This document shows positions 7,441-16,707 of a DNA stretch of 64,000 nt, piece after piece. The stretch is from an uncultured Pseudomonadales bacterium. Lineage in GTDB: Bacteria; Pseudomonadota; Gammaproteobacteria; Pseudomonadales; Cellvibrionaceae. A model generated the notes under the pieces. That model had not been told where the DNA came from and did no database searches. It worked only from the letters and a program-made list of their open reading frames with translations. The DNA lies in contig CANLBN010000007.1 in the NCBI GenBank assembly GCA_947488935.1, forward strand, positions 62,001-126,000. The letters are read 5' to 3'. A program made the position numbers and the translations under genes. How positions within the stretch are numbered: position 1 is the stretch's first letter; every line of letters starts with the position of its first letter.

Positions 7441-9414
7441 ATGCCCATTGAGCTCAAAGATCTCACAATACCTGTGTGGATTTACGATATTGATAATTAT
7501 TGTATCCACTGGGCAAACCAGCCTGCACTAGAACTTTGGGAAAGTAATTCTCTAAGTGAACTTTGCTCTAGAGATTTTAAGCAAGATAACTCCCAAGCCG
7601 TAGAGGCGCGCGTTAGGGAATACCAGCGGGCATTCCTAGAAAGCAATGTGTCATTTTATGAAAACTGGCATTTTGTACCTAAAGGTGTTCCAAAATCTGT
7701 CTTTTGTCAGTTCTCGGGTTATGTGCTTGATAATAATCGTATGGCTCTGCTTATTCAGGGTATGCCTACGGCCAAATTGGGTCATGATTTGCAAGTTAAC
7801 CTAACGGCAATGTTGTCTGATTATACCGTAGAAGGGCGGCTTATCAGTGGCAATCCCCCTTTTTTGAATGCCATGGGGCGTCGGGTTGCTCACCTACAAG
7901 ATATGATTTTAAGCCCCGCAGTGCTTAAAACAATTTATCGTAGCCTTTCTCAGTCAGGGCGTTACGAAGATGATGTATTAATGGAAGGTGTTAATGGTGA
8001 GCATTGGTATCATTTAATCGCTGCTAATGTACAAGACGACACCGGGCAAGAAAAAATATTATTGCACCAATACGATATTCACCGCCGTAAAATGAGTGAA
8101 ATTAACCTTGCCAAGGAAGTGTTGACAGATTCTCTTACCGGTTTGCTCAATCGCCGAGGTTTAGACAAAAGGCTCGCAGAATTTGCTGCTGGTGAGGCGA
8201 ATTTTGACTTTTTTTATATTGATCTTGATGGCTTTAAAATTATCAATGATTCCTTTGGGCATGGTGTAGGTGACCAGGTTTTGCAAACGGTAGCCGATAG
8301 ATTACTGGATAACTCACCCGATAACAGTGCAGTTTGTCGTTTTGGTGGCGATGAGTTTGTGGTTGTCGTGCCCATCCATTTAAAATCCATGGACGATGCG
8401 GTTGTTGATAAAGATGCCTTAGCCGATCAATTGGTCAAAGTTCTATCGAATAGTTACTACCATGATACGCAGCCTATGACGCTTTCTGCGAGTGTTGGTG
8501 TCGCCCAGTACCCACAAGATACCGACGACTTAACGAATATTGTGTTGTATGCCGATGCGGCAATGTATCAGGCAAAGCGACTAGGTAAGCATCGCTGGGT
8601 TAACTACACAGCGGGCATAGAGCAAGTGATATTGCGCCAAGGCGTTATTGCGCAGAGTTTAAGTCGTGCCCAAAGTAGGGGCGAGTTAGAGTTATACTAC
8701 CAACCAATATGGGAGGTCTCCCGTGATGGCAGTGTAAACATTCTTTCTTTTGAAGCGTTATTGCGCTGGCACAACCATGATATCCCAGACGTTACCACTG
8801 AAGAGGTTATCCAGGTTGCTGAGTCAATAGGTATTATTAACGACATTGAGTGTTGGGTCGTGAACCAAGCATTAACCGATCTATTGTATTTGAGAGCACA
8901 TGTATCTCCGAACGTAACCATGTCAATTAATGTATCAGCGGTTCATTTGCGCGAAGTAAGGTTCCCTCAGTGTTTATCCGAGGCGCTGGAGGATAAGGGC
9001 TTATCGCCTCAGGATCTAATCATTGAGTTGACAGAAAGTGCACTTGTTGAAAATATGGCTGATCATAACAGTGTTGTTCGTCAACTCGTTGAGCAAGGCA
9101 TCAATATTAGTATTGATGATTTTGGTACAGGTTATTCCTCGTTAGCCTATTTACACCAGATTCCTGCTACAACGGCAAAAATTGATCGCTCTTTTGTCGA
9201 ACAAGTGGAAAGTAATACCCAGCCGCTAAGGCATATCCGATCATTAATCGAAGCGCATGGTATGAAGGCCTTGGTAGAAGGCGTTGAAACACAAGAACAA
9301 AAAGATAAGCTGCTCGATTGTGGTATTACTCTTCAACAAGGGTTTTTTCTTGGTAGGCCAAAGCCATTAGATTATTATATTAAAAATAAAACCACTGGTA
9401 ATTGTGAGCAATAA
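7441..9414 (+). CDS. PAS-GGDEF-EAL cyclic-di-GMP protein
   Basis: The 657-residue protein has no signal peptide or membrane segment. Residues about 1-220 contain PAS-like sensor sequence (IPVWIYDIDNYCIHWANQPA at the start, then a second PAS-type region with LLHQYDIHRRK). A GGDEF domain follows with an intact active site, RFGGDEF (G302-F306). The usual inhibitory RxxD site upstream is not conserved (NSPD instead). An EAL domain (about 405-650) has FEALLRW (E438-L440), SINVSAVHLR, ELTES and DDFGTGYSS. Both diguanylate cyclase and phosphodiesterase motifs are intact, so net activity cannot be predicted. It stands alone between ilvA and ffh. Confidence 0.9.
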   Translation: MPIELKDLTIPVWIYDIDNYCIHWANQPALELWESNSLSELCSRDFKQDNSQAVEARVREYQRAFLESNVSFYENWHFVPKGVPKSVFCQFSGYVLDNNRMALLIQGMPTAKLGHDLQVNLTAMLSDYTVEGRLISGNPPFLNAMGRRVAHLQDMILSPAVLKTIYRSLSQSGRYEDDVLMEGVNGEHWYHLIAANVQDDTGQEKILLHQYDIHRRKMSEINLAKEVLTDSLTGLLNRRGLDKRLAEFAAGEANFDFFYIDLDGFKIINDSFGHGVGDQVLQTVADRLLDNSPDNSAVCRFGGDEFVVVVPIHLKSMDDAVVDKDALADQLVKVLSNSYYHDTQPMTLSASVGVAQYPQDTDDLTNIVLYADAAMYQAKRLGKHRWVNYTAGIEQVILRQGVIAQSLSRAQSRGELELYYQPIWEVSRDGSVNILSFEALLRWHNHDIPDVTTEEVIQVAESIGIINDIECWVVNQALTDLLYLRAHVSPNVTMSINVSAVHLREVRFPQCLSEALEDKGLSPQDLIIELTESALVENMADHNSVVRQLVEQGINISIDDFGTGYSSLAYLHQIPATTAKIDRSFVEQVESNTQPLRHIRSLIEAHGMKALVEGVETQEQKDKLLDCGITLQQGFFLGRPKPLDYYIKNKTTGNCEQ

Positions 9415-9539
9415 CGGCTTTTGGTAGATTTATAGGTATTGCTAACAAAGGCATTTCTTGGCCTCACTTATCATCATCTGTATACTGCTAGTCATTAATC
9501 TCGTCCTAATAACCCAACAAAGAATTACTTACTCTAATC

Positions 9540-10916
9540 ATGTTTGAAAACCTTACTAGTCGTCTGTCTAAATCCCTTAAAAATATATCGGGCAAGGGTC
9601 GCCTGAGCCACGCTAATATCCAAGATGCATTGCGTGATGTACGTAAATCACTGCTAGAGGCGGATGTTGCTCTGCCGGTTGTGAAAGGGTTTGTCGATAA
9701 AGTGCGTAAGCGAGCAGTAGGGCAGGAGGTGGCGCGTGCACTAAACCCATCTCAACAATTTATCAAAATCGTGCAAGATGAATTAACGGTAATGATGGGG
9801 GAGTCGAATGAGTCCTTAAACCTTGCAGCACAACCGCCAGCTGTTGTACTGATGGCGGGCTTACAGGGTGCTGGTAAAACAACATCGGTTGCTAAGCTTG
9901 CGAAATTTCTGCAAGAGCGCGAAAAGAAAAAAGTTATGGTAGTCAGTGCCGATGTGTATCGACCTGCTGCCATTCAACAACTAGAGACATTGGCGGCAGA
10001 AGTTGATGCGACTTTCTTTCCATCATCAACGGATCAAAAGCCTGAGCAAATCGCGAAAGACGCGATTGCTGCTGCTAAAAAACAGCATTTAGATGTTGTG
10101 CTTGTTGATACTGCAGGCCGTTTGGCAATTGACAATGAGATGATGGCTGAAATACAAGGCTTACAAAAAGCGATTAACCCTATCGAGACATTATTTGTTA
10201 TTGATGCCATGATTGGTCAAGATGCCGTTAATACAGCGCAAGCTTTTAATGACGCCTTACCCTTGACGGGTGTTATTCTCACCAAAGCTGATGGTGATGC
10301 GCGTGGTGGTGCTGCATTATCGGTAAGGGTGACCACAGGTAAGCCTATTAAGTTTTTGGGTATGGGCGAAAAAGTCGATGCACTTGAGCCGTTTCACCCA
10401 GATCGTATTGCATCACGTATTTTGGGTATGGGTGATGTGCTTTCTCTTATCGAGGAAGCTGAGCGCAAAATCGATAAAGAAAAAGCTCAAAAAATGGTCG
10501 AAAAAGTCAAAAAAGGAGTACGTTTTGACTTGAACGATTTGAAGGAACAGCTTCAACAAATGAATAATATGGGCGGTATGGCTGGCATGTTAGAAAAAAT
10601 GCCAGGTATGGGTAACATGACTCAAATGGCTGAGCAGGCAAATATGGGCGGGCAGTTCAAAAAGATGGAAGTCATTATTGATTCTATGACACCCAATGAG
10701 CGCAAAAACCCTGAGATGCTTAATGGTTCGCGTAAACGCCGTATTGTTCAAGGTTCTGGTACTCAACTACAGGATTTAAATCGCTTGCTTAAGCAGCATA
10801 AGCAGATGGCAAAAGTGATGAAAAAAATGAAGGGCGGCGGCATGAAAAAAATGATGCAAGGCCTAGGCGGAATGATGGGCGGGGGTGGTGGTTTACCTCC
10901 GGGTCTTGGACGCTAA
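9540..10916 (+). CDS. ffh: Signal recognition particle GTPase Ffh
   Basis: Ffh binds signal sequences of nascent inner-membrane proteins and, with SRP RNA and FtsY, delivers them to the membrane. The 458-residue product has the N-terminal four-helix bundle (FENLTSRLSKSLKNISGKG), the NG GTPase domain with GLQGAGKTT, VSADVYRPAAI, DTAGRL and TKADGDARGG, and a methionine-rich M domain (about 330-458) with GSGTQLQDLNRLLKQ and a Gly/Met tail. The 4.5S RNA gene is not seen nearby. A ribosome-binding site is not obvious. The neighbouring ribosomal-protein operon rpsP-rimM-trmD-rplS is the usual context, but here a GGDEF/EAL gene is inserted between them. Confidence 0.96.
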   Translation: MFENLTSRLSKSLKNISGKGRLSHANIQDALRDVRKSLLEADVALPVVKGFVDKVRKRAVGQEVARALNPSQQFIKIVQDELTVMMGESNESLNLAAQPPAVVLMAGLQGAGKTTSVAKLAKFLQEREKKKVMVVSADVYRPAAIQQLETLAAEVDATFFPSSTDQKPEQIAKDAIAAAKKQHLDVVLVDTAGRLAIDNEMMAEIQGLQKAINPIETLFVIDAMIGQDAVNTAQAFNDALPLTGVILTKADGDARGGAALSVRVTTGKPIKFLGMGEKVDALEPFHPDRIASRILGMGDVLSLIEEAERKIDKEKAQKMVEKVKKGVRFDLNDLKEQLQQMNNMGGMAGMLEKMPGMGNMTQMAEQANMGGQFKKMEVIIDSMTPNERKNPEMLNGSRKRRIVQGSGTQLQDLNRLLKQHKQMAKVMKKMKGGGMKKMMQGLGGMMGGGGGLPPGLGR

Positions 10917-11031
10917 CTAGCAGATCCAATTTTTACGGCTCTATTGTATCGCCTTTGTGCCTGTCCTTTTGTTATTTAAATATTGATGCTGTTTCGATAT
11001 CACAAGGTAGTATAAATAGGGGTGGTTTATA

Positions 11032-12975
11032 TTGAGGGAGCTATTAAGAAATAAAGCATTTTTGTTTGCAGTTATCTTTTATTTTTTTGGGGTGGTTGCT
11101 TATTCTGTGGTTGAATTTTTTCAAACTCAGGAATCCTCTTTAAATAAAATCGATGCTAAATCCTTAGCGACGATTAGCTTTGCTGAAAACCTATTGCACA
11201 AGAAGTTGAATGCGCAAATAGTTGGCGAAGGTTTATTAACCCCCGATGAAGATTTTTTATTAGCACTTGAATTACAAGAATTAGCCGAAAGTATCCCCGT
11301 TGTTTATATATATAGCGTTATTCAACGAGATAATAAGATCCTTTTTACAAGTGCCAACCCTCTTTTAGAATATTTTCAAAATAACGACCTACTTTCCTAC
11401 CGACCTGTTTATTTGACAGAGTATGCAGATGCCCCACCGGAACTATTTAAAGCTTTTAGTGAAGAGTTAAAGCAATATGCCGAGTACCGAGATCAATGGG
11501 GTAACTTTCGATCTTTGTTTTTTCCTTTAAAGCATGTAAGTGGGCAAACCTATGTGATAGGGATCGACGTTAATGCCAGTGATGTTAGTGAGCTTGCCTA
11601 TACAAGCCTATTTAAAGCATTGGTATATGGTTTGTTGTTGGGTGTTATTGCCTTCCCTTTAATGTATGTTGCACTAAGGTCAATTAGGCGGGAGTATGCT
11701 CTAAAAGTAGAGGCTCTTTATTTACACCCCATTACGGGCTTGCCTAATAAGCGACGTTTGCAAAGTGCCTTATCAGATAACGCACAACAAGCAGTAAATT
11801 GTCATTTACTGCTTGTTGAAGTAGGGAATTTTTCGCAGGCCTCGACAGCTATTGGTATCGCTAAAACAGATCAATTAATGTTGCAATTAGCACATTCTAT
11901 TAGTGATGTTCATACAGAGTATTTTGATCTTTACCAGGTATATCATTGTGCCGATGATCTGTTTGCCGTCTATTCTACTTATGATTTTACGCCCTCGCAG
12001 TTGTCTACAATGACCTCGGACATATTTTCGAGCCTTGTTGATAGGCCTTCTTTTGAGCAAGGTGAAGAGAGTGTCCCCCTCATTATTAGAATGGGTGCCG
12101 TTAGCAATTATCCTGATGCGCTTACACTGGCATCGTTATCACTTTTGCATGCCAAACAAAACAATCTGTCTATTGTTCTCTACGAGCCTTCTTTAAATCT
12201 ATCGGAACATTCGAAGCGATATATTGATGTATTTTCATTGTTTACCGATGCACTAAAGCACAAACGCGTTAAAGTGTTTTATCAGCCTATAGTTAATGTG
12301 GCAACTGGGCAAATAGAAAAATATGAAGCGCTGGCTCGAATAACCGATGAGAGCGGGCAGATTATTAGCTCTCCCGATGAGTTTATGCCTATCGCCTATC
12401 AGTCAAGATTGTGCCATAAATTGACAAGAGTAATGATCGATAAAGTCATTGAGGCGATTAAGGGCACTGACTACATTGTCTGTATTAACCTGTCTGTCAA
12501 AGACCTGTTCGATAAAAAGACACGTGAATATATCGTTCAGCAAGTCCGTAAGGCTAGAGTTAGCCATCAGATAGATTTGGAGTTACTGGAGCATCAAATT
12601 ATTACTAATCACAGATTGGCGGCAGCTTATATTAAGCAGCTTAAGAGCGCTGTCAGGTTTGTAGGTATGGATGATCTTGGTAAGCATTACTCTAATTTTG
12701 ATCGCCTATTAGCTTTGCCTCTCGATTTTCTAAAAATTGATGGGATGATTATCGAGGCAATGGAGAGGGATGACGGTGCTCGCGCTATAGTAGAGGGCAT
12801 TATAAGGTTTGCCGAAGAGAAAAATATACGCGTTATTGCCGAGCATTGTTGCAGTGCATCTATTTGCGAATATCTGGTTGAAATGCAGGTCGACTTCTTG
12901 CAGGGGTTTTATATAGGCATTCCTACCGATGGCTTTGATACGCAGTTTGATGAAAAACAGCAATACAGTGGATAA
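11032..12975 (+). CDS. Membrane protein with degenerate GGDEF and EAL domains
   Basis: This 647-residue protein has a transmembrane segment near residues 8-26, an extracytoplasmic region (about 27-190), a second segment (about 191-213) and then GGDEF and EAL domains. The GGDEF site is degenerate (CADDLFAVY in place of GGDEF), so cyclase activity is unlikely. The EAL domain keeps EAL (KYEALARI), CINLSVKDLF, ELLEHQI, the DD pair, FLKIDG and QGFYIG, but the loop normally DDFGTGYSS reads DDLGKHYSN. It could be a phosphodiesterase or a c-di-GMP receptor of the LapD kind, although no HAMP domain is clear. The start is a TTG, supported by AGGGGTGG eight bases upstream. It is inserted between ffh and rpsP. 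Confidence 0.83.
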   Translation: MRELLRNKAFLFAVIFYFFGVVAYSVVEFFQTQESSLNKIDAKSLATISFAENLLHKKLNAQIVGEGLLTPDEDFLLALELQELAESIPVVYIYSVIQRDNKILFTSANPLLEYFQNNDLLSYRPVYLTEYADAPPELFKAFSEELKQYAEYRDQWGNFRSLFFPLKHVSGQTYVIGIDVNASDVSELAYTSLFKALVYGLLLGVIAFPLMYVALRSIRREYALKVEALYLHPITGLPNKRRLQSALSDNAQQAVNCHLLLVEVGNFSQASTAIGIAKTDQLMLQLAHSISDVHTEYFDLYQVYHCADDLFAVYSTYDFTPSQLSTMTSDIFSSLVDRPSFEQGEESVPLIIRMGAVSNYPDALTLASLSLLHAKQNNLSIVLYEPSLNLSEHSKRYIDVFSLFTDALKHKRVKVFYQPIVNVATGQIEKYEALARITDESGQIISSPDEFMPIAYQSRLCHKLTRVMIDKVIEAIKGTDYIVCINLSVKDLFDKKTREYIVQQVRKARVSHQIDLELLEHQIITNHRLAAAYIKQLKSAVRFVGMDDLGKHYSNFDRLLALPLDFLKIDGMIIEAMERDDGARAIVEGIIRFAEEKNIRVIAEHCCSASICEYLVEMQVDFLQGFYIGIPTDGFDTQFDEKQQYSG

Positions 12976-12991
12976 ACTTAGGTTTTGTGGC

Positions 12992-13020
12992 TATACACAT
13001 AGGTTTTTTTCCCGTAGAAT
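12992..13020 (+). promoter_or_regulatory. Promoter of the rpsP operon
   Basis: TATACA (12992-12997) matches the -35 consensus at four of six positions. A 17-base spacer leads to TAGAAT (13015-13020), five of six for the -10. The bases just after (ACGCCGCC) form a GC-rich discriminator, a feature of promoters under stringent ppGpp control. The predicted start leaves a leader of about 110 bases before rpsP. That leader contains a small hairpin, TTGCC-GTGA-GGCAA (13091-13104), with a GNRA-type loop. Confidence 0.65.
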
Positions 13021-13139
13021 ACGCCGCCTTCTCGGGGCTCTGTGTTATTAAATACTAGGGCCATTTGAGTCATAATTTACAGAGTTTGTCTTGCCGTGAG
13101 GCAATGCCTTAATTAAAAATTGATAGGATAGAAGCCAAT

Positions 13140-13391
13140 ATGGTTACCATTCGTTTATCTCGTGGTGGTTCTAAGAAACGCCCATTTTACCATCTAACTG
13201 TTACCGATAGCCGCAAATCTCGCGATGGCCGCTTTTTAGAGCGTGTTGGATTTTTTAATCCTGTAGCTCGTGGTCAGGAAGAGCGTGTACGTATCGATCA
13301 AGAGCGTATTGATTACTGGTTGTCACAAGGTGCTCAACCTTCTGAACGTGTTGCTAAATTATTAAAAGACGAAGCTAAAGCGGCTGCTTAA
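13140..13391 (+). CDS. rpsP: 30S ribosomal protein S16
   Basis: S16 is a small-subunit assembly protein. The 83-residue product starts [19 protein letters not shown], the canonical N-terminus, and carries [21 protein letters not shown]. Length is normal. It is the first gene of rpsP-rimM-trmD-rplS, a conserved operon linking ribosomal proteins, an assembly factor and a tRNA methyltransferase. An AGGATAG ribosome-binding site lies upstream of the ATG. Confidence 0.98.
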   Translation: MVTIRLSRGGSKKRPFYHLTVTDSRKSRDGRFLERVGFFNPVARGQEERVRIDQERIDYWLSQGAQPSERVAKLLKDEAKAAA

Positions 13392-13463
13392 GTATTACTC
13401 TTTTATCAAGGTTTACCCTATAAAAGCCTAGAGTCACTCATTGGATAAAGAGTTTATTGGATA

Positions 13464-13991
13464 ATGAGTAATCTTATTGATGTTGGTCGTATTAGCGGGG
13501 CTCATGGCATTAAGGGGTGGGTAAAGGTTAATTCACAGACCGAACCCGCAGAAAATCTATTTGACTATCAACCTTGGTATGTGAAAACGGCTCATGGTGT
13601 CAAACCCGTTGAGCTAATAGAGTGGCGTAGCCAAGGTAAAGGCTATGTTGCAAGATTGAAAGGGATTGATGACCGTAATCAGGCAGAGGCTTTTTGCCCC
13701 GTTGTGATTGCCGTAGAAAAGGATAGCTTTCCAGCTCTAGAGCAAGACGAGTTTTACTGGTTTGAGCTTGAAGGTTGTAGGGTGATTAGTCGCTTTGATA
13801 ATACTGAATTTGACCTAGGCGTTGTTAAACGAATAATGCCGACAGGTGCCAATGATGTATTAGTTGTTCAAGGTGATGAGCAAAGTATCGATCAAACTGA
13901 ACGTTTGATCCCCTATGTACTGGGCCATTTTGTGACACTCGTTAGCCTTGAAGATAAGGCCATTTATGTTGAGTGGGATCCTGAATTTTAA
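13464..13991 (+). CDS. rimM: 16S rRNA processing factor RimM
   Basis: RimM binds S19 and helps 30S head maturation. The 175-residue product has the N-terminal barrel domain (VGRISGAHGIKGWVKV) and the C-terminal PRC-barrel domain (FYWFELEGCRV, GANDVLVV, LIPYV). Both are complete. It is the second gene of the rpsP operon, 72 bases after rpsP and ahead of trmD. Length and order are standard. Confidence 0.96.
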   Translation: MSNLIDVGRISGAHGIKGWVKVNSQTEPAENLFDYQPWYVKTAHGVKPVELIEWRSQGKGYVARLKGIDDRNQAEAFCPVVIAVEKDSFPALEQDEFYWFELEGCRVISRFDNTEFDLGVVKRIMPTGANDVLVVQGDEQSIDQTERLIPYVLGHFVTLVSLEDKAIYVEWDPEF

Positions 13992-14061
13992 GATCCATGA
14001 TGATAAGTGGTAATAAATAGCTAGTTAGTGAAACGTAGAGTATTGAGGTCGCAGATTGACT

Positions 14062-14829
14062 ATGAAAAAAATAGCCATAGTCACGTTGTTTCCAGATATG
14101 TTCGCTGCGTTAACCGACCACGGTATTACCAGCCGTGCGATTAAGCAGGGTCTGTTAGAGCTTACTTATATTAATCCGCGGCAATTTGCCAAGGATAAGC
14201 ATCAAACCGTTGATGATCGCCCTTATGGGGGTGGACCAGGAATGGTGATGAAGATAGAGCCTCTTAAGGCTGCTATCGATAAAGCTAAAGCATTACTCGG
14301 TGGTTGTGTAAAAGTTATTTATTTATCGCCACAAGGTGCTTTGATTAAGCAGTCAGTTATTGAGAGTTTTGCATCTTCGAGTAGCTATGATCGCTTAATA
14401 TTGATTGCGGGTCGTTACGAAGGTATTGATGAGCGCTTAATTGAAGCCGAAATCGATGAAGAGTGGTCGATTGGCGACTATGTGTTAAGTGGTGGCGAAT
14501 TGCCTGCAATGGTTTTGTTAGATGCAATGATTCGTCTTTTGCCTGGTGCTTTAGGACATGAAGATTCAGCAAAAGAAGATTCATTTAGCCAAGGTTTACT
14601 CGACTGCCCGCATTATACACGGCCAGAGACATACCAAGGCCAACCAGTACCAGAGGTGTTATTGTCTGGTAACCATAAGGCAATAAAGGCCTGGCGAGAT
14701 CAGCAAGCCTTAGAGCGAACGTGGTTGCGACGCCCAGAATTACTAACAGATGTTGAGTTGAGCTCAACGCAAAAAAAATTGTTGGATGTATTTAAGCAAA
14801 GCGATGAATCTTCCAATACTAATGATTAA
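14062..14829 (+). CDS. trmD: tRNA (guanine-N1)-methyltransferase
   Basis: TrmD methylates G37 of tRNAs using S-adenosylmethionine and prevents frameshifting. The product has [14 protein letters not shown] near residue 50, IYLSPQG, the trefoil-knot cofactor site GRYEGIDER and [20 protein letters not shown], and TWLRRPELL near the C-terminus. I chose the ATG at 14062 ([14 protein letters not shown]). An in-frame TTG at 14056 lies at a better distance from a GAGGT at 14045-14049 and would add two residues, so it may be the real start. It is the third gene of the rpsP operon. Confidence 0.96.
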   Translation: MKKIAIVTLFPDMFAALTDHGITSRAIKQGLLELTYINPRQFAKDKHQTVDDRPYGGGPGMVMKIEPLKAAIDKAKALLGGCVKVIYLSPQGALIKQSVIESFASSSSYDRLILIAGRYEGIDERLIEAEIDEEWSIGDYVLSGGELPAMVLLDAMIRLLPGALGHEDSAKEDSFSQGLLDCPHYTRPETYQGQPVPEVLLSGNHKAIKAWRDQQALERTWLRRPELLTDVELSSTQKKLLDVFKQSDESSNTND

Positions 14830-14878
14830 GAGAACTCTAGCTGTGAAGCTACAGACCCTATGAAAAGAGGAAAGTATT

Positions 14879-15229
14879 ATGACTAACAAAATTATTCAAG
14901 CACTGGATAGTGAGCAGATAAAAACTGATGTCCCTGAGTTTTCTCCTGGTGACACTATCGTTGTTCAAGTAAAAGTAAAAGAAGGTACGCGTGAGCGCCT
15001 TCAGGCTTTCGAGGGTGTTGTTATTGCTCGTCGTAGTCGCGGATTAAACTCTGCTTTTACTGTACGTAAAATTAGCCACGGTGTTGGTGTTGAGCGTACT
15101 TTTCAACTACATAGTAAGCTGGTTGATAGTATTACTGTTAAGCGTCGTGGTGATGTAAGACAGGCTAAACTTTACTACTTACGTGAATTAACGGGTCGTG
15201 CTGCACGTATTAAAGAGAAGTTGGGCTAG
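14879..15229 (+). CDS. rplS: 50S ribosomal protein L19
   Basis: L19 lies at the interface of the ribosomal subunits. The 116-residue product has [47 protein letters not shown] and a C-terminal [17 protein letters not shown], all typical. It is the last gene of the rpsP-rimM-trmD-rplS operon, with AGAGGAAAG just upstream of the ATG, and is followed by a strong terminator. Confidence 0.98.
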   Translation: MTNKIIQALDSEQIKTDVPEFSPGDTIVVQVKVKEGTRERLQAFEGVVIARRSRGLNSAFTVRKISHGVGVERTFQLHSKLVDSITVKRRGDVRQAKLYYLRELTGRAARIKEKLG

Positions 15230-15256
15230 TCAATTAACCTTGTTATGCCTTAGTTC

Positions 15257-15290
15257 AAAAAGCCGGAGTAAATACTCCGGCTTTTTTGTT
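15257..15290 (+). terminator. Rho-independent terminator of the rpsP operon
   Basis: A perfect 13-base-pair stem (15257-15269 with 15274-15286) around GCCGGAGT/ACTCCGGC and a four-base loop is followed by a T run. The A run on the other side would let it work in both directions. It lies about 28 bases after the rplS stop. Confidence 0.92.
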
Positions 15291-15490
15291 TTTGACGATA
15301 GTATATGGCTATTATTCTTATAGCTTTCTCAATGCTTTTTGTGCAGTTAGGGCGTCCCGAAATTTTTTCCACTTGTTATACTGTTAATACCAATATAATT
15401 ATAGTTAAATGACCGATTAAAGAGATTGTAAATGAACTTTAACGCATGGTTGTTCTCGAATAGTGTGTATTTGTTAATCACAATTAAACG

Positions 15491-16312
15491 GTGAAAATAG
15501 TGCCCAACTTTTTATCTGGTAGCCATCGCTTCTTAGCACAGCTACTACCACTACTCTTACTTTGCGTTAGCACAAGTAGTTTTTCTGAAACGTTATTATC
15601 GGAGAAGCCACAATCTGACTCGGGCATTACGGCCGAACAGCAAGCTATGATTATTAAGCGGCTGAAACAGGCTCGTCCCGAGCTTAATTATACGGATATT
15701 GTCAAATCGCCGGTGCCTGGGTTATACAAAATCAAGATTAATGGGCAGGTTGCGTTTATTAGTGCTGACGGGGCTCATCTTGTTGCTGGCGATATGTTTG
15801 AAGTGCAAGACGGTAATTTGCTTAATTTACAGGATAAAGATCGTCGAGAAGCGGAGGTTGCTTTTGAACCTCAGCGAGCAAAAATGATTAGTGCAGTTAA
15901 TAAGGACGATATGATTGTTTTTTCGCCAAAAGGCGAAGTAAAAGGTTATGTGAATGTATTTACCGATATCGATTGTGGCTTTTGTAGACGCCTGCATAGT
16001 CAAATCGACGGCTATCTCGAAAAAGGTATAGAGGTAAGGTACTTAGCTTTTCCTCGTGCGGGTGTTAATTCTAGAAGTGCTCAAAAATTAGCGACAGCGT
16101 GGTGTGCTAAAGACAAGCAGTTATCAATGACGCATTTTAAGGAAGGCAAAAATATGCCCATAGAGACCTGTGAGGGTAACCCCGTTGCCGATCATTACAT
16201 GTTGGGTCAAGAAGTTGGTGTCAGTGGTACTCCAGCGCTCGTATTATCTTCTGGTAGGCTTATTCCTGGTGCAGTTAGCCCAGAATATTTAGCCAAAGAG
16301 ATGGGGCTATAA
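15491..16312 (+). CDS. dsbC: Periplasmic disulfide isomerase DsbC
   Basis: DsbC reshuffles wrong disulfides in periplasmic proteins and is kept reduced by DsbD. The 273-residue product has an N-terminal signal sequence (hydrophobic core about 14-25), a dimerisation domain (about 40-115) and a thioredoxin-like domain with the active site CGFC (C162-C165; E. coli has CGYC), a second cysteine pair near C205/C222 and cis-Pro in GVSGTPALVL. The start is a GTG at 15491; a second GTG at 15500 is possible. In Pseudomonas-type genomes dsbC lies between xerD and hom. Here hom follows, but xerD is absent upstream. Confidence 0.93.
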   Translation: MKIVPNFLSGSHRFLAQLLPLLLLCVSTSSFSETLLSEKPQSDSGITAEQQAMIIKRLKQARPELNYTDIVKSPVPGLYKIKINGQVAFISADGAHLVAGDMFEVQDGNLLNLQDKDRREAEVAFEPQRAKMISAVNKDDMIVFSPKGEVKGYVNVFTDIDCGFCRRLHSQIDGYLEKGIEVRYLAFPRAGVNSRSAQKLATAWCAKDKQLSMTHFKEGKNMPIETCEGNPVADHYMLGQEVGVSGTPALVLSSGRLIPGAVSPEYLAKEMGL

Positions 16313-16331
16313 GCTTTACATTTTTCCTCTT

Positions 16332-16359
16332 AAGCCGACGGGTTACCGTTGGCTTTTTA
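16332..16359 (+). terminator. Rho-independent terminator after dsbC
   Basis: AAGCCGACGG (16332-16341) pairs with CCGTTGGCTT (16346-16355), ten base pairs with one G-U, a four-base loop and a short T run. It separates dsbC from hom. Confidence 0.82.
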
Positions 16360-16707
16360 ATGTTTAACACAACGCCAAAAACTCTTTATCTAAGCCAATA
16401 AGCAACCGTCACTATTTAAAAATACCAAGTAGCTTCTGGATAAGTTACAAATGATTCACGCGGGTTAAAATAACCGGCTAGTTTTTGCTTGTATAGGCTT
16501 AGGTTATTGGCGTGAGCAAGAATGGAAGCCATTAAAGGTTTTTCCAATAGCTCACTATTAGCTTCGATCTTTGATTCAAATCAGACCATTTTTCCTCACC
16601 GAAAATCCCACTTAAGCTTGTTCAGAGGCTCCTTAATTAACTTTCATTGACAGTGCGTGAACGCCCTTGTAAGGTGGCCATTTTTTATCGTTTGATGGGA
16701 GTTTTCG
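16360..16707. other. Intergenic region before hom with a short minus-strand frame
   Basis: This stretch between the dsbC terminator and hom has no gene on the plus strand, and I see no Thr/Ile leader peptide. On the minus strand 16416-16532 encodes a 38-codon frame (MASILAHANNLSLYKQKLAG and on to TWYF) that stays open upstream to about 16580. It has no good ribosome-binding site and may be a gene remnant. The GGGAG at 16697-16701 is the hom ribosome-binding site. Confidence 0.4.

Noticed and set aside
16450..16490. Hairpin GGTTA-AAA-TAACC followed by T residues before hom
   Set aside because: Only five base pairs, with seven bases before the T run, and there is no leader peptide rich in Thr or Ile upstream; not convincing as an attenuator.
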